A stretch of 64,000 nt of DNA from Bacillus smithii (GTDB lineage: Bacteria; Bacillota; Bacilli; Bacillales; DSM-4216). The stretch lies in contig NZ_CP012024.1 of assembly GCF_001050115.1 (NCBI RefSeq), positions 1,096,001 through 1,160,000 of the forward strand, given 5' to 3'. Shown one piece after another: positions 1 through 7,852 of the stretch (its first letter is position 1; the number at the start of each line of letters is the position of its first letter). The translations under genes and the position numbers were made by a program. The notes beneath the pieces were generated by a model that saw only the letters and a list, made by a program, of their open reading frames with translations, was not told the origin of the DNA and made no database searches.

Positions 1-2
1 TT

Positions 3-485
3 CGATTTACCACACAGGAATTTAATAGAGTAATGGTTTGGATTTCAGGCAGCATATGGGGGACTAGTTGGATATATGTCATCACCATATTACCATGGAT
101 CATAGTCTTTCTGTTTTTCGCAATTTATAAGGCAAGATTTTTAGATGTTTTCCTTTTAGGCGATCACTTGTCCATCGGATTAGGCGTTCAAGTGGAAAAA
201 GCACGACGGATACTGATTCTTTTTGCGGTTGCATTGGCCGGAGTCGCTACTTCTGTCGCAGGAACGATCTCTTTTTTAGGTCTGATTTCTCCGCATATTG
301 CCAGAAAATTAGTAGGTCCGAAACATAAGTTGTTATTGCCCGTGTCAGCCTTAGTAGGGACGCTCCTTTTGTTAATATCCGATACGATCGCAAGAAATAT
401 TGTAGCACCCGCAGAGATACCGGTTGGAATCGTTGTGTCGATCATTGGAGTTCCATACTTTCTTTATTTAATGGTAAAAGAATAA
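3..485 (+). CDS. FecCD-family iron-siderophore ABC permease, C-terminal part (5' end outside window)
   Basis: Integral membrane permease subunit of a siderophore/heme/cobalamin-type ABC importer. The frame is open to the left edge of the window, so the first internal ATG (position 33) is not the start and only about the last 160 residues are present. Visible are several hydrophobic segments, the family stretch LGVQVEKAR followed by a helix, and the conserved GLISPHIAR motif that contacts the ATPase, then IPVGIVVSIIGVPYFLYL near the end. This is typical of the FecD/FhuG/FeuC group. The substrate cannot be told from this fragment. An IS1182 element lies directly downstream, and the strong terminator at 2115-2156 may originally have served this operon. 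Confidence 0.9.
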   Translation, partial: RFTTQEFNRVMVWISGSIWGTSWIYVITILPWIIVFLFFAIYKARFLDVFLLGDHLSIGLGVQVEKARRILILFAVALAGVATSVAGTISFLGLISPHIARKLVGPKHKLLLPVSALVGTLLLLISDTIARNIVAPAEIPVGIVVSIIGVPYFLYLMVKE

Positions 486-653
486 TATTTAATGATCATG
501 TAAGAGCTCCTTTTTTTGCACTTGCTGTATATACATATATTTCTTAGAAAAGATTGTACTAAAAGAACATAAACTTTTTTCGAACTTTCTAATAAGGAGA
601 AAGAAGCGTTTTTTTGTATAATTAAGATACCGTAATGAATTGAGGTGGATGAA

Positions 654-2015
654 GTGCTAACAAAAAATACACAGATGAATCGTGATCAAATAGAAATGAT
701 AGCTTTAGACCAACTTGTACCTGCAGATCATTTGGTTCGTAAAATCGACGCTGCTATTGATTTTTCATTTATCTATTCGCTTGTTCAAGACATGTATTCA
801 TCGGAAAGAGGTCGACCAAGTATTGATCCAGTTGTATTGATTAAAATGGCTTTCATCCAATATACCTTCGGTATTCGTTCCATGCGAAAAACTATAGAGG
901 AAATCGAAACGAATCTGGCTTACCGTTGGTTTCTTGGATTTGGTTTTTATGATAAGGTACCTCACTTTTCAACGTTTGGGAAAAACTACGAGCGACGCTT
1001 TAAGGATACAGACTTATTTGAACAGATATTCTATCGCATTTTGAAAGAAGCTGCAGATAAGAAGCTGATAAGCAGTGAGCATGTCTTTATTGATTCTACT
1101 CATGTCAAAGCGAGTGCGAATAAGCATAAATTTGAGAAGAAAGTGGTTCGAAAAGAAACGAAAGCCTATCAAGCACGTCTACAAGATGAGATAAATGCTG
1201 ATCGAGAAGCACATGGAAAAAAGCCATTTCCTCCAGATAAATTTGGGAAAGAAGAATATAAAGAAATAAAAGAAAGTACCACTGATCCGGAAAGTGGTTA
1301 CTACGTAAAAGACGAGCGAACAAAACAGTTTGCTTACTCATTCCATGCTGCTGCGGATCGAAATGGCTTTGTTTTGGGGGCTATTGTAACGCCAGGGAAT
1401 ATTCATGACAGTTCCGTATTGGAGCCACTTCTTGAAAAAGTCATAGAAAAACATGGAAAACCGGTTGTAGTTGCTGCTGACGCTGGATATAAAACTCCCG
1501 CCGTTGCCCAATACATATTTGAAAATGATATGACCCCTGCTTTACCTTATACTCGCCCTCGTACAAAGGATGGTTATTTCAAAAAACATGAGTATGTTTA
1601 CGATGAATACTACGATTGTTATCTTTGTCCGCAAGGACAAGTGTTAAAATATGCAACTACGACGAAGGAAGGCTATCGTCAATATTTTTCTGATCCAGTC
1701 CAGTGTAAAGATTGTCCATTCCTTTCGAAGTGCACCCAAAGTAAGGAGCATAAAAAACTGATTCAGCGACATGTATGGGAATTTTATTTAGAGGAAGCTG
1801 ATCATCTTCGGCATACACAAGAGAATAAGAGCATTTATGCAAGACGGAAAGAAACCATTGAACGTGTTTTTGCTGATGCAAAGGAAAAGCATGGTATGCG
1901 TTGGACAACCTTAAGAGGTCTAAAAAAATTGTCCATGCAGGCGATGCTAACTTTTGCTGCAATGAATTTGAAAAAGATGGCTTGCTGGACATGGAAAAGT
2001 CCAGCAATAACATAA
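654..2015 (+). CDS. IS1182-family transposase
   Basis: DDE-type transposase of about 453 residues, apparently intact. The N-terminal region (LTKNTQMNRDQIEM, then LVPADHLVRKID) and the segment GRPSIDPVVLIKMAFIQY are hallmarks of the IS1182/IS5-like group. The middle part has IDSTHVKASANK (catalytic Asp region), VVAADAGYKTP, and a cysteine-containing insert (CPQGQ, CKDCPFLSKC). The C-terminal RRKETIERVFADAKEKHGM carries the catalytic Glu. I choose the GTG at 654 because GAGGTGG at 643-649 is well spaced before it. The in-frame GTG at 645 lies inside that ribosome-binding site. A hairpin begins right at the stop codon. Confidence 0.95.
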   Translation: MLTKNTQMNRDQIEMIALDQLVPADHLVRKIDAAIDFSFIYSLVQDMYSSERGRPSIDPVVLIKMAFIQYTFGIRSMRKTIEEIETNLAYRWFLGFGFYDKVPHFSTFGKNYERRFKDTDLFEQIFYRILKEAADKKLISSEHVFIDSTHVKASANKHKFEKKVVRKETKAYQARLQDEINADREAHGKKPFPPDKFGKEEYKEIKESTTDPESGYYVKDERTKQFAYSFHAAADRNGFVLGAIVTPGNIHDSSVLEPLLEKVIEKHGKPVVVAADAGYKTPAVAQYIFENDMTPALPYTRPRTKDGYFKKHEYVYDEYYDCYLCPQGQVLKYATTTKEGYRQYFSDPVQCKDCPFLSKCTQSKEHKKLIQRHVWEFYLEEADHLRHTQENKSIYARRKETIERVFADAKEKHGMRWTTLRGLKKLSMQAMLTFAAMNLKKMACWTWKSPAIT

Positions 2016-2039
2016 AATAGACCCCTGGAGGGGTCTATT
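2016..2039 (+). terminator. Hairpin abutting the transposase stop codon
   Basis: Perfect 10-bp stem (AATAGACCCC / GGGGTCTATT) with a 4-base loop, starting immediately after the TAA. No real T-run follows, so it may act as an mRNA end-stabilising or insulating hairpin rather than a strong terminator. Confidence 0.5.
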
Positions 2040-2064
2040 CCAAACATTTGAAAGCATAAAAGTG

Positions 2065-2104
2065 ACAAAAGGCATCCGAAAGCGCACATTCGGATGCCTT
2101 TTGT
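2065..2104. terminator. Bidirectional terminator inside the right end of IS1182
   Basis: Perfect 16-bp stem (ACAAAAGGCATCCGAA pairs with its exact complement at 2089-2104) with an 8-base loop. An A-tract on one side and a T-tract on the other would allow termination on both strands. Confidence 0.7.
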
Positions 2105-2114
2105 CTACACTCTG

Positions 2115-2156
2115 AGAAAACCATATTCTTTCGATAAGAATATGGTTTTCTTTTTT
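2115..2156 (+). terminator. Strong Rho-independent terminator, possibly of the FecCD operon
   Basis: Perfect 16-bp stem (AGAAAACCATATTCTT, loop TCGAT, then the complement) followed by a T-run. It lies just outside the right inverted repeat of the IS1182 element. It could therefore be the original terminator of the permease operon, now displaced about 1.6 kb by the insertion. It may also act for the convergent HAD gene. Confidence 0.7.
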
Positions 2157-2231
2157 AGTCCTGCTAAATTTAGAACATCATCTCATCCAATTGTCCGATA
2201 AAGAGCTTTAGACATTGTCACTTTGTTGAGT

Positions 2232-2954
2232 TTAGTTTGGGATCTGGATCGTTTGTAAAACTTCTTCCAGTTCTAAAATAGACGGGCATATATACACTTT
2301 TGAATGATAAGAAGGGTCTGGCAAAGTGGAAGAAGGATGGATCCATACAGCTTTAAGACCGGCTTTCACCGAACCTTCTATATCATTTAACCAAGAATCT
2401 CCAACGTAGATAGCCTCTTCACGATTCTTATTTAATTTATCTAAAACATAATAAAATGCTTTAGGATTGGGTTTTTCAAAACCGATCTCCTCTGAAATAA
2501 AAATATGGGTAGGTTTAATGATTTGATCCAGTCCCATTCTCTTTATTTTTTCTTTTTGCTCTGATTTTTTCCCGTTTGTTAAAATCGCAAGTTCATAATG
2601 GCTTTTTATGGACGTCAACAGATGATGTAGCGTAAAGTCTGGAGTGATCCTATCTAATAAATTCTGAAAAAACTCTTGAAAATACTGCTGAGATTCTTCA
2701 ACCGTAATATCAATTTGAAAATCGTTTAACGTTTTTATTAATCTTTGTTGACGCAATTCATCTAAAGATATGACATTTTGGGAATGGAGGTTCCATAATT
2801 CTTTATCATATCTTTTAAATAAAGAGAGAAATTTATGATAATCAAGGTTTTTCGTTAAATGAGAAGAGTGGAAAACATCCTTATTTGCTTCTTCCCAATA
2901 CGATTGAAAGGGCAATAATGTATTATCTAAATCCATTAAGACTAGTTTAATCAA
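2232..2954 (-). CDS. HAD-superfamily hydrolase (YjjG/YsgA-like phosphatase)
   Basis: Cytosolic haloacid-dehalogenase-type phosphatase of about 240 residues with a C1-type cap. All four motifs are visible: MDLDNTLLPF (nucleophile Asp and general-acid Asp), the Thr of LTNGKKSEQ, the Lys of GFEKPNPKAF, and GDSWLNDIEG for Mg binding. The family covers pyrimidine nucleotidases and other small phosphate-ester hydrolases, so the substrate is open. I prefer the TTG start at 2954, preceded by AAAGGTAGGA. The longer frame up to 3011 adds 19 residues unlike the family N-terminus. Confidence 0.85.
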   Translation of the reverse strand: MIKLVLMDLDNTLLPFQSYWEEANKDVFHSSHLTKNLDYHKFLSLFKRYDKELWNLHSQNVISLDELRQQRLIKTLNDFQIDITVEESQQYFQEFFQNLLDRITPDFTLHHLLTSIKSHYELAILTNGKKSEQKEKIKRMGLDQIIKPTHIFISEEIGFEKPNPKAFYYVLDKLNKNREEAIYVGDSWLNDIEGSVKAGLKAVWIHPSSTLPDPSYHSKVYICPSILELEEVLQTIQIPN

Positions 2955-3070
2955 TAGGATCCTACCTTTCTTTTGGAGATCAATTTCATTTTCTTCTAAG
3001 GAAAAGGCCAAGCTGCCAAACCACAGAAAAGTAGTTTTATTTTAATTCTTGAATGATAAAAAATCTGTAG

Positions 3071-3676
3071 TGGAAAAAAATGAAAATTAGAATAACCGGC
3101 AAAAAAATTGTGGAAGTATTTGCTGATTTGGCCACGGTGATACCGATTAGGAAAAAACCATCATCCCATGTCACGACGTTTGGAACACAAAAAGGACAGG
3201 AAGCATCCGAAGATGTTCCGATACAAACAGAAGATTATGCTTCTGTCCTTGTACGTTTTGAAGATGGAGCAAGAGGTGTTTTCACGGTTTCACAAGTAAG
3301 CGCCGGAAGAAAAAACAGGCTCAGTTTTGAAATTGATGGCAGCCAAAAATCGGCCTATTGGAATCAAGAAGAACCTGAGAAATTATGGATTGGGCATCGG
3401 GACAGGCCGAATGAAATTCTCTTAGCGGATCCTGCTTTATTCACGCCGAAAGCAAGATCATATATTCATCATCCTGGGGGACACAATGAAGGTTGGCCGG
3501 ACTCTTTAAAAAATATGATGCTCCATTTTTATACCTTTATTCAAGAAGGCAAAGACCCGCTGAGAGATAAAGCAAATTTTGCCACATTTGAAGATGGTCA
3601 TGTATCGATGTGTATTACGGATGCCATTTTAGAAAGTCATGAACAACAAAAATGGGTGAAAGTGAAGGCAGATTAG
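3071..3676 (+). pseudogene. Gfo/Idh/MocA-type dehydrogenase, N-terminal NAD domain lost
   Basis: The roughly 200 residues match the C-terminal substrate domain of Gfo/Idh/MocA oxidoreductases, beginning within the ITGKKIVEVFADLATVIP segment that normally follows the Rossmann domain. About 180 N-terminal residues (GxGxxG nucleotide fold and the EKP catalytic Lys region) are absent. An in-frame stop lies directly upstream at 3068-3070. The remaining domain includes VLVRFEDGARGVFTVSQVSAG and FATFEDGHVSMCITDAI. The ORF ends 11 bases before the next gene, so it was the first or an early gene of the isomerase/dehydrogenase operon. A deletion with its junction near 3070 seems likely. Confidence 0.8.
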
Positions 3677-3687
3677 GAGGTACATTC

Positions 3688-4659
3688 ATGAAACTAGGCG
3701 TATTTACCGTTCTTTATCAAAATCTTCCGTTTGAAGAGATGTTAGATAAGCTGTGCGAGATGGGGGTAGAGGCGGTTGAGCTGGGAACAGGCAATTATCC
3801 GGGAAACAGCCATTGCGATCCGGACGAGCTGCTCAATAATCCTGAAAAAATCAGATCTTTTTTACATGCGATCGAAAGCAGAGGGTTAACCATCAGCGGA
3901 TTAAGCTGTCATGGAAATCCCCTTCACCCGAATAAAAAGGCTGCAAAAGAAGCTCATGAGGTTTGGAGGAAAACGGTTCTGTTGGCAGAACGTCTAGAAG
4001 TGCCCGTGATCAATGGATTTGCCGGATGTCCGGGCGATCACGAAAATGCGAAGTTTCCAAACTGGGTCACTTGTTCCTGGCCGCCGGAATATTTAGAAAT
4101 TCTAGATTGGCAATGGAACCAAGTCGTTATTCCTTATTGGAAAGAAGAATCCAAGTTTGCGGAGTCACACGGAATTAAGAAGATTGCCTTTGAAATGCAT
4201 CCTGGTTTTGTTGTTTACAATCCGGAAACTTTACTAAAATTAAGGGAACATGTCGGACCTGCCATCGGTGCCAACTTTGATCCAAGCCATCTCGTTTGGC
4301 AAGGGATTCATCCCGTTGAGGCGATTAAAAAATTAGGAAAAGAAAATGCCATTTTTCATTTCCATGCAAAAGATATTTATCTGGATGAAGCGAATATTCG
4401 TGTCAATGGCGTATTGGATACAAAACATTACAGCGATATTTTGAATCGCTCCTGGACATTTAGATCCGTTGGATACGGTATGGATGAAAAGGCATGGAAA
4501 GATATGCTCAGCGCTCTTAGCGCCGTTGGGTATGATTATGTGGTTTCCATTGAACACGAGGATATGCTTGCTTCCATAGATGAAGGCTTAGGCAAGGCGA
4601 TTTCTTTATTAAAAGGAGCGCTCTTCAAAGAGCCGGTAGAAGAAATGTGGTGGGCTTAA
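3688..4659 (+). CDS. Sugar phosphate isomerase/epimerase (xylose-isomerase-like TIM barrel)
   Basis: About 323 residues of the AP-endonuclease-2/xylose-isomerase-like fold. Probable metal ligands are Glu in AFEMHPGF, Asp/His in NFDPSHLVWQG, His in FHFHAKD and Glu in VSIEHED. Members isomerise or epimerise sugars, inosose or hydroxypyruvate-like substrates. The ATG at 3688 follows AGGAGGT with good spacing. The longer frame from 3652 overlaps the upstream gene and lacks this signal. Next to an MDR dehydrogenase and a second isomerase, it probably acts in catabolism of a polyol or sugar acid. The exact substrate is unknown. Confidence 0.85.
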   Translation: MKLGVFTVLYQNLPFEEMLDKLCEMGVEAVELGTGNYPGNSHCDPDELLNNPEKIRSFLHAIESRGLTISGLSCHGNPLHPNKKAAKEAHEVWRKTVLLAERLEVPVINGFAGCPGDHENAKFPNWVTCSWPPEYLEILDWQWNQVVIPYWKEESKFAESHGIKKIAFEMHPGFVVYNPETLLKLREHVGPAIGANFDPSHLVWQGIHPVEAIKKLGKENAIFHFHAKDIYLDEANIRVNGVLDTKHYSDILNRSWTFRSVGYGMDEKAWKDMLSALSAVGYDYVVSIEHEDMLASIDEGLGKAISLLKGALFKEPVEEMWWA

Positions 4660-4748
4660 TTTCTATGAAATTTTCGAAAACGATTGATCTTATATGATTG
4701 TCTCTTGGGGCCTGCTGCATAATGATTACAGGGGAGTGGATCACGAAA

Positions 4749-5780
4749 ATGAAAGCGGTTATATTTCCTGGAGATAAAAAGGTGGAAGTGCGAGAATATC
4801 CCATTCCGACTCCAGGACCAGGTGAAGTGTTAATCAAAATGAAAGCGTCAGCCATTTGCCGAAGCGATATGAGCTTATATTACGGCGACCCTGTTGTCGG
4901 CGGAGAAAAGGCGAAAACAGGGTCCATTATTCCGGGACATGAACCGGCAGGAGAAATTGTTCAAGTAGGAGAAGGTGTACATTCCTACTATCCCGGAGAC
5001 CAGGTGGCTGTTTATTTAGCATTGGGCTGTGGAGAATGTTCATATTGTAAAAGCGGTTATAAAATGTTTTGTAAAGAATTTCAATGCATTGGATTTGACG
5101 CTCATGGCGGAGATGCTGACTACATGGTGGCTCCGGCTGAAAATTGTATGAAAATTCCCGATGAAATGAGTTTTGTTGCTGCTGCCGTCTCTACTGATGC
5201 CATTGGCACATTATACCATGCACAAAAGAGGCTGGGGATCTCCGGAAGAGATGTCTTAGTGATTTTTGGTTTAGGGCCAATGGGCGGTGCGGGTGTCATG
5301 ATCGCCAAAGGATTGGGGGCAACGGTCATTGCCGTAGATATGCTGGATGAACGGCTGCAAGTTGCAAAAGAGCTTGGAGCGGATTATATCGTTAATGGTA
5401 AAAAGGTCAATGTACTGGAAGAAATCTTTCGGATTACAAATGGCCGTGGCGCAGATGCTGCCATTGATTGTTCCGGAAACGCGCAAGCTGAAAATAATGC
5501 GTTGGATTGTGTCCGCCCTCACGGACGAGTCGCATGGATTGGCGAGAGCAAAAGCACAACGATTAAGCCAAGTGATCAGTTCATTCGTAAACAAATAACA
5601 GTTATAGGTTCTTGGTATTTCCCCATTCATGAATATGAGGAAATTGCGCAATTTATCATCCGAAAAAAATTGCCCGTCGAAAAATTGGTCACTCATCGAT
5701 TTAAGTTGGAAGAGGCTGAAACAGCTTTTCGGCTGTTTGATGAGCGCAAAACGGAAAAAGCGGTATTTGTTTGGGAATGA
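4749..5780 (+). CDS. Zinc-dependent alcohol/polyol dehydrogenase (MDR family)
   Basis: Medium-chain dehydrogenase of 343 residues. The catalytic zinc site is suggested by ICRSD and GHEPAGEI. The structural zinc loop is GCGECSYCKSGYKMFC with four cysteines. The coenzyme fold shows FGLGPMGGAGVMIAKG followed by an acidic end of beta-2 (VDMLDE), indicating NAD preference. The family includes sorbitol, threonine and L-iditol dehydrogenases. The start at 4749 gives the normal N-terminus MKAVIFPGDKKVEV; the upstream extension does not resemble the family. It sits between two isomerases, so oxidation of a sugar or polyol is inferred. Confidence 0.88.
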   Translation: MKAVIFPGDKKVEVREYPIPTPGPGEVLIKMKASAICRSDMSLYYGDPVVGGEKAKTGSIIPGHEPAGEIVQVGEGVHSYYPGDQVAVYLALGCGECSYCKSGYKMFCKEFQCIGFDAHGGDADYMVAPAENCMKIPDEMSFVAAAVSTDAIGTLYHAQKRLGISGRDVLVIFGLGPMGGAGVMIAKGLGATVIAVDMLDERLQVAKELGADYIVNGKKVNVLEEIFRITNGRGADAAIDCSGNAQAENNALDCVRPHGRVAWIGESKSTTIKPSDQFIRKQITVIGSWYFPIHEYEEIAQFIIRKKLPVEKLVTHRFKLEEAETAFRLFDERKTEKAVFVWE

Positions 5781-5803
5781 ATTTTGAAAAGGGGATGTAC
5801 AAG

Positions 5804-6643
5804 ATGAAGGGTATATCTTTTAATACTTGGGTTTACAGCAGTTTTCCAACTTGGGTTCCTTCTTATCCGTTAGAAGAAGTGATTAAACGAATTTCGTCAT
5901 TTGGCTATGATGCGATTGAAATAGGATGCGCCAGTCCGCATGCGTGGCCGGACTATTTATCAAATGAAAGAAGACGAGAGATTTTAAAATTATTAAAAGA
6001 AAAGAACTTAAAAGTATCAGCAATGTTGCCCGCTCCAGGCGGCGGGCCGGGGATGAATCCGAGTTCTCCTCTGGCGGAAGAAAGAAAGTTTACCATCAAC
6101 CATTACAAAGAAGTGGTACGGCTAGCTTCTGAATGGGAATGTCCAACCGTTATCTGGGTTGCCGGCTGGGTTGTCCATGGCACTTCTCAACAAGATGCGT
6201 GGAATTATAGTTTGCAAGGTTTAATAGATGTAGCCAATTTCGCCAAAAAACATGGGGTGACGATGGTAGTAGAACCTACTCCTGCGGACAGCAATTTAAT
6301 TGAAACAGCCGATGATGCCTTGCTTTTAAGGGAACAAACAGGCTTATCCAATGTAAAAGTAATGTTTGACACTTTCCATGCTTTATACAGAAATGAAGTG
6401 CCAAGCGATTATGCTTATCGAATGGGAGAATACCTTCACCACGTCCACATTTCTGATCATGACCGACTTCCGCCCGGACAAGGAAGAGGCGATTTTCCAT
6501 CTTTATTAAAAGCGTTAAAAGATATTCATTATGACGGTTATTTGTCAATGGAAGTAGGATTTCATACGAGACAATCAGAACCTGATTGGTATGCAAGAAC
6601 GTCAATCGAATATTTAAAAGCGAAATTAGCAGAATTGGATTAA
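5804..6643 (+). CDS. Second sugar phosphate isomerase/epimerase (TIM barrel)
   Basis: About 279 residues of the xylose-isomerase-like fold, distinct from the one at 3688. Likely metal ligands are Glu in VVEPTPADSN, Asp in MFDTFHAL, His in HHVHISDHD and Glu in LSMEVGFH. The stretch LPPGQGRGDFPSLLKAL is typical of tagatose/psicose 3-epimerase and hydroxypyruvate-isomerase-like proteins. The ATG at 5804 is preceded by GGGG with 9 bases spacing. The two further upstream starts overlap the dehydrogenase stop. It is the last gene of the cluster and is followed by a terminator. Confidence 0.85.
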   Translation: MKGISFNTWVYSSFPTWVPSYPLEEVIKRISSFGYDAIEIGCASPHAWPDYLSNERRREILKLLKEKNLKVSAMLPAPGGGPGMNPSSPLAEERKFTINHYKEVVRLASEWECPTVIWVAGWVVHGTSQQDAWNYSLQGLIDVANFAKKHGVTMVVEPTPADSNLIETADDALLLREQTGLSNVKVMFDTFHALYRNEVPSDYAYRMGEYLHHVHISDHDRLPPGQGRGDFPSLLKALKDIHYDGYLSMEVGFHTRQSEPDWYARTSIEYLKAKLAELD

Positions 6644-6690
6644 TGGAAAAAAAAGAGTTCAACCGATGTCAGGAAGAGCTTGCCGGATCC

Positions 6691-6726
6691 AAAAGGTTGT
6701 GTCCACTATAGGGCACAACCTTTTTT
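6691..6726 (+). terminator. Terminator of the isomerase/dehydrogenase cluster
   Basis: 11-bp perfect stem (AAAAGGTTGTG / CACAACCTTTT) with a 12-base loop and a run of T residues, 47 bases after the last stop codon. Confidence 0.85.
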
Positions 6727-6991
6727 AGCATAAAAAGAAAAATTCCTGTTATTTGGGTGTTGATTCGGCAGGAAGAAACAGCTTTTATTCGAATACTATG
6801 TGAACAATCAAAATAAAATTCAAAGGAAACCAATGTTTTATGGAGGTTTTGATCGATCTCATAATTTTTTCACTATACGATAAATGCTTTATTTGATCCT
6901 GCCATCACGCTCATTTTTATTTTGTTCTTTCCTTTTGCGGATTGAACAAAAAATACCATTCAATAAAATTTTCCAATCTACAACATAAGAG

Positions 6992-7020
6992 TTGACAAAA
7001 GATTGGATGTGCGTTACTAT
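6992..7020 (+). promoter_or_regulatory. SigA promoter of the mhq-like genes
   Basis: TTGACA at 6992-6997 and TACTAT at 7015-7020 are separated by exactly 17 bases. The MhqR-like palindrome begins at the next base. Confidence 0.8.
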
Positions 7021-7038
7021 TATCTCAAATTCAAGATA
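7021..7038. promoter_or_regulatory. MhqR-like operator
   Basis: TATCTCAAATTCAAGATA is an imperfect palindrome that matches the ATCTc-gaAtTc-gAGAT pattern recalled for the B. subtilis MhqR (MarR-type) box. It covers the expected transcription start just downstream of the -10 element. The downstream genes are the expected MhqR targets. Confidence 0.65.
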
Positions 7039-7097
7039 CTTGGATTTAAGATAATGAGGTGGAAGAAAACGAATATAAGGGGGGTGGAAATAACAAG

Positions 7098-7121
7098 ATG
7101 ATGATGTCTGTTGGTTTTTAG
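7098..7121 (+). other. Seven-codon ORF resembling a broken duplicate of the DoxX start
   Basis: ATG-ATG-ATG then Ser-Val-Gly-Phe and a stop, preceded by a GGGGGG-TGG Shine-Dalgarno-like run. The seven residues MMMSVGF parallel MMMSIGL, the true start of the DoxX gene 139 bases downstream. This suggests either a vestigial duplication of the gene's 5' end or a leader peptide. Confidence 0.35.
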
Positions 7122-7236
7122 ACAGGATGGAATAGTGGAACGTTTCCTTAGTATGAATAAGGAAAGCGCACCCTAAGCACGGGGCGAGAATGGGCCCCTT
7201 CAATATAGATCAAAATAAATTTTAAAGGAGGAGAAA

Positions 7237-7638
7237 ATGATGATGAGTATTGGTTTGTTAATTATTCGTTTAGTGATTGGATTATCGTTTGTCGGCCATG
7301 GAGCTCAAAAATTGTTCGGCTGGTTTGGAGGCTATGGAATAAAGGGCACCGGTCAATGGATGGAATCGATTGGCATTAAACCAGGTGCAACGATGGCTTT
7401 TCTGGCCGGTTTAGCAGAATTTGCAGGGGGATTGTTATTCGCTCTAGGATTACTAACACCTCTTGCGGGAATCATGATCGCTGCGACCATGATCGTTGCG
7501 ATTGCAAAAGTTCACGGACCGAATGGATTTTGGGCGACACAAAATGGTTATGAATTGAATCTTATATTAATTGCAGTTGCCATTGGGGTTGCTCTTACAG
7601 GTCCTGGCCAATATGCTTTGGATGCCGTTCTTTTCTAA
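7237..7638 (+). CDS. mhqP: DoxX-family membrane protein (MhqP-like)
   Basis: Small integral membrane protein of 133 residues with about four hydrophobic helices. The family signature near the N-terminus ([18 protein letters not shown], then [11 protein letters not shown]) is typical of DoxX/MhqP/CatD proteins. In B. subtilis such proteins sit in operons for quinone and catechol detoxification and are thought to be oxidoreductase-associated membrane partners. The start at 7237 follows AAAGGAGG with ideal spacing. It is the first complete gene after the MhqR-like operator, followed by a ring-cleavage dioxygenase and an esterase, the same company as in the mhqNOPED operon. Confidence 0.85.
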   Translation: MMMSIGLLIIRLVIGLSFVGHGAQKLFGWFGGYGIKGTGQWMESIGIKPGATMAFLAGLAEFAGGLLFALGLLTPLAGIMIAATMIVAIAKVHGPNGFWATQNGYELNLILIAVAIGVALTGPGQYALDAVLF

Positions 7639-7852
7639 AACGATTTTGTCCAAAATGTGAGGGAATCAAAAGAGAATTTAAAGTAAATGAGTATGGAGGG
7701 GCAATAGAGTGAATCAGCCATTATAGAATCCATTATAGAAAATTTGCCCCTTCTTTTTTAACATGCAAAAGCGAGGAAGATACTTGTATTTTTAGAAAAT
7801 GATCCATACTTGCTTCATCAGGAAAGGAATCAATCTATTCAAGGAGAGAAGA

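Larger units (their letters stand above)
550..2114 (+). mobile_element. IS1182-family insertion sequence
   Basis: One transposase gene is bounded by an imperfect inverted repeat: AGATTGTACTAAAAG at 551-565 resembles the reverse complement of the segment at 2097-2113 (AGAGTGTAGACAAAAGG). The size, about 1.56 kb, fits the family. I could not identify a target-site duplication, so the outer boundaries are approximate. The element separates the FecCD permease gene from the strong hairpin terminator at 2115-2156. Confidence 0.65.

Noticed and set aside
1105-2089. Minus-strand ORFs of 78-118 residues within the IS1182 transposase
   Set aside because: They are antisense to an intact transposase and show no family features or start signals.
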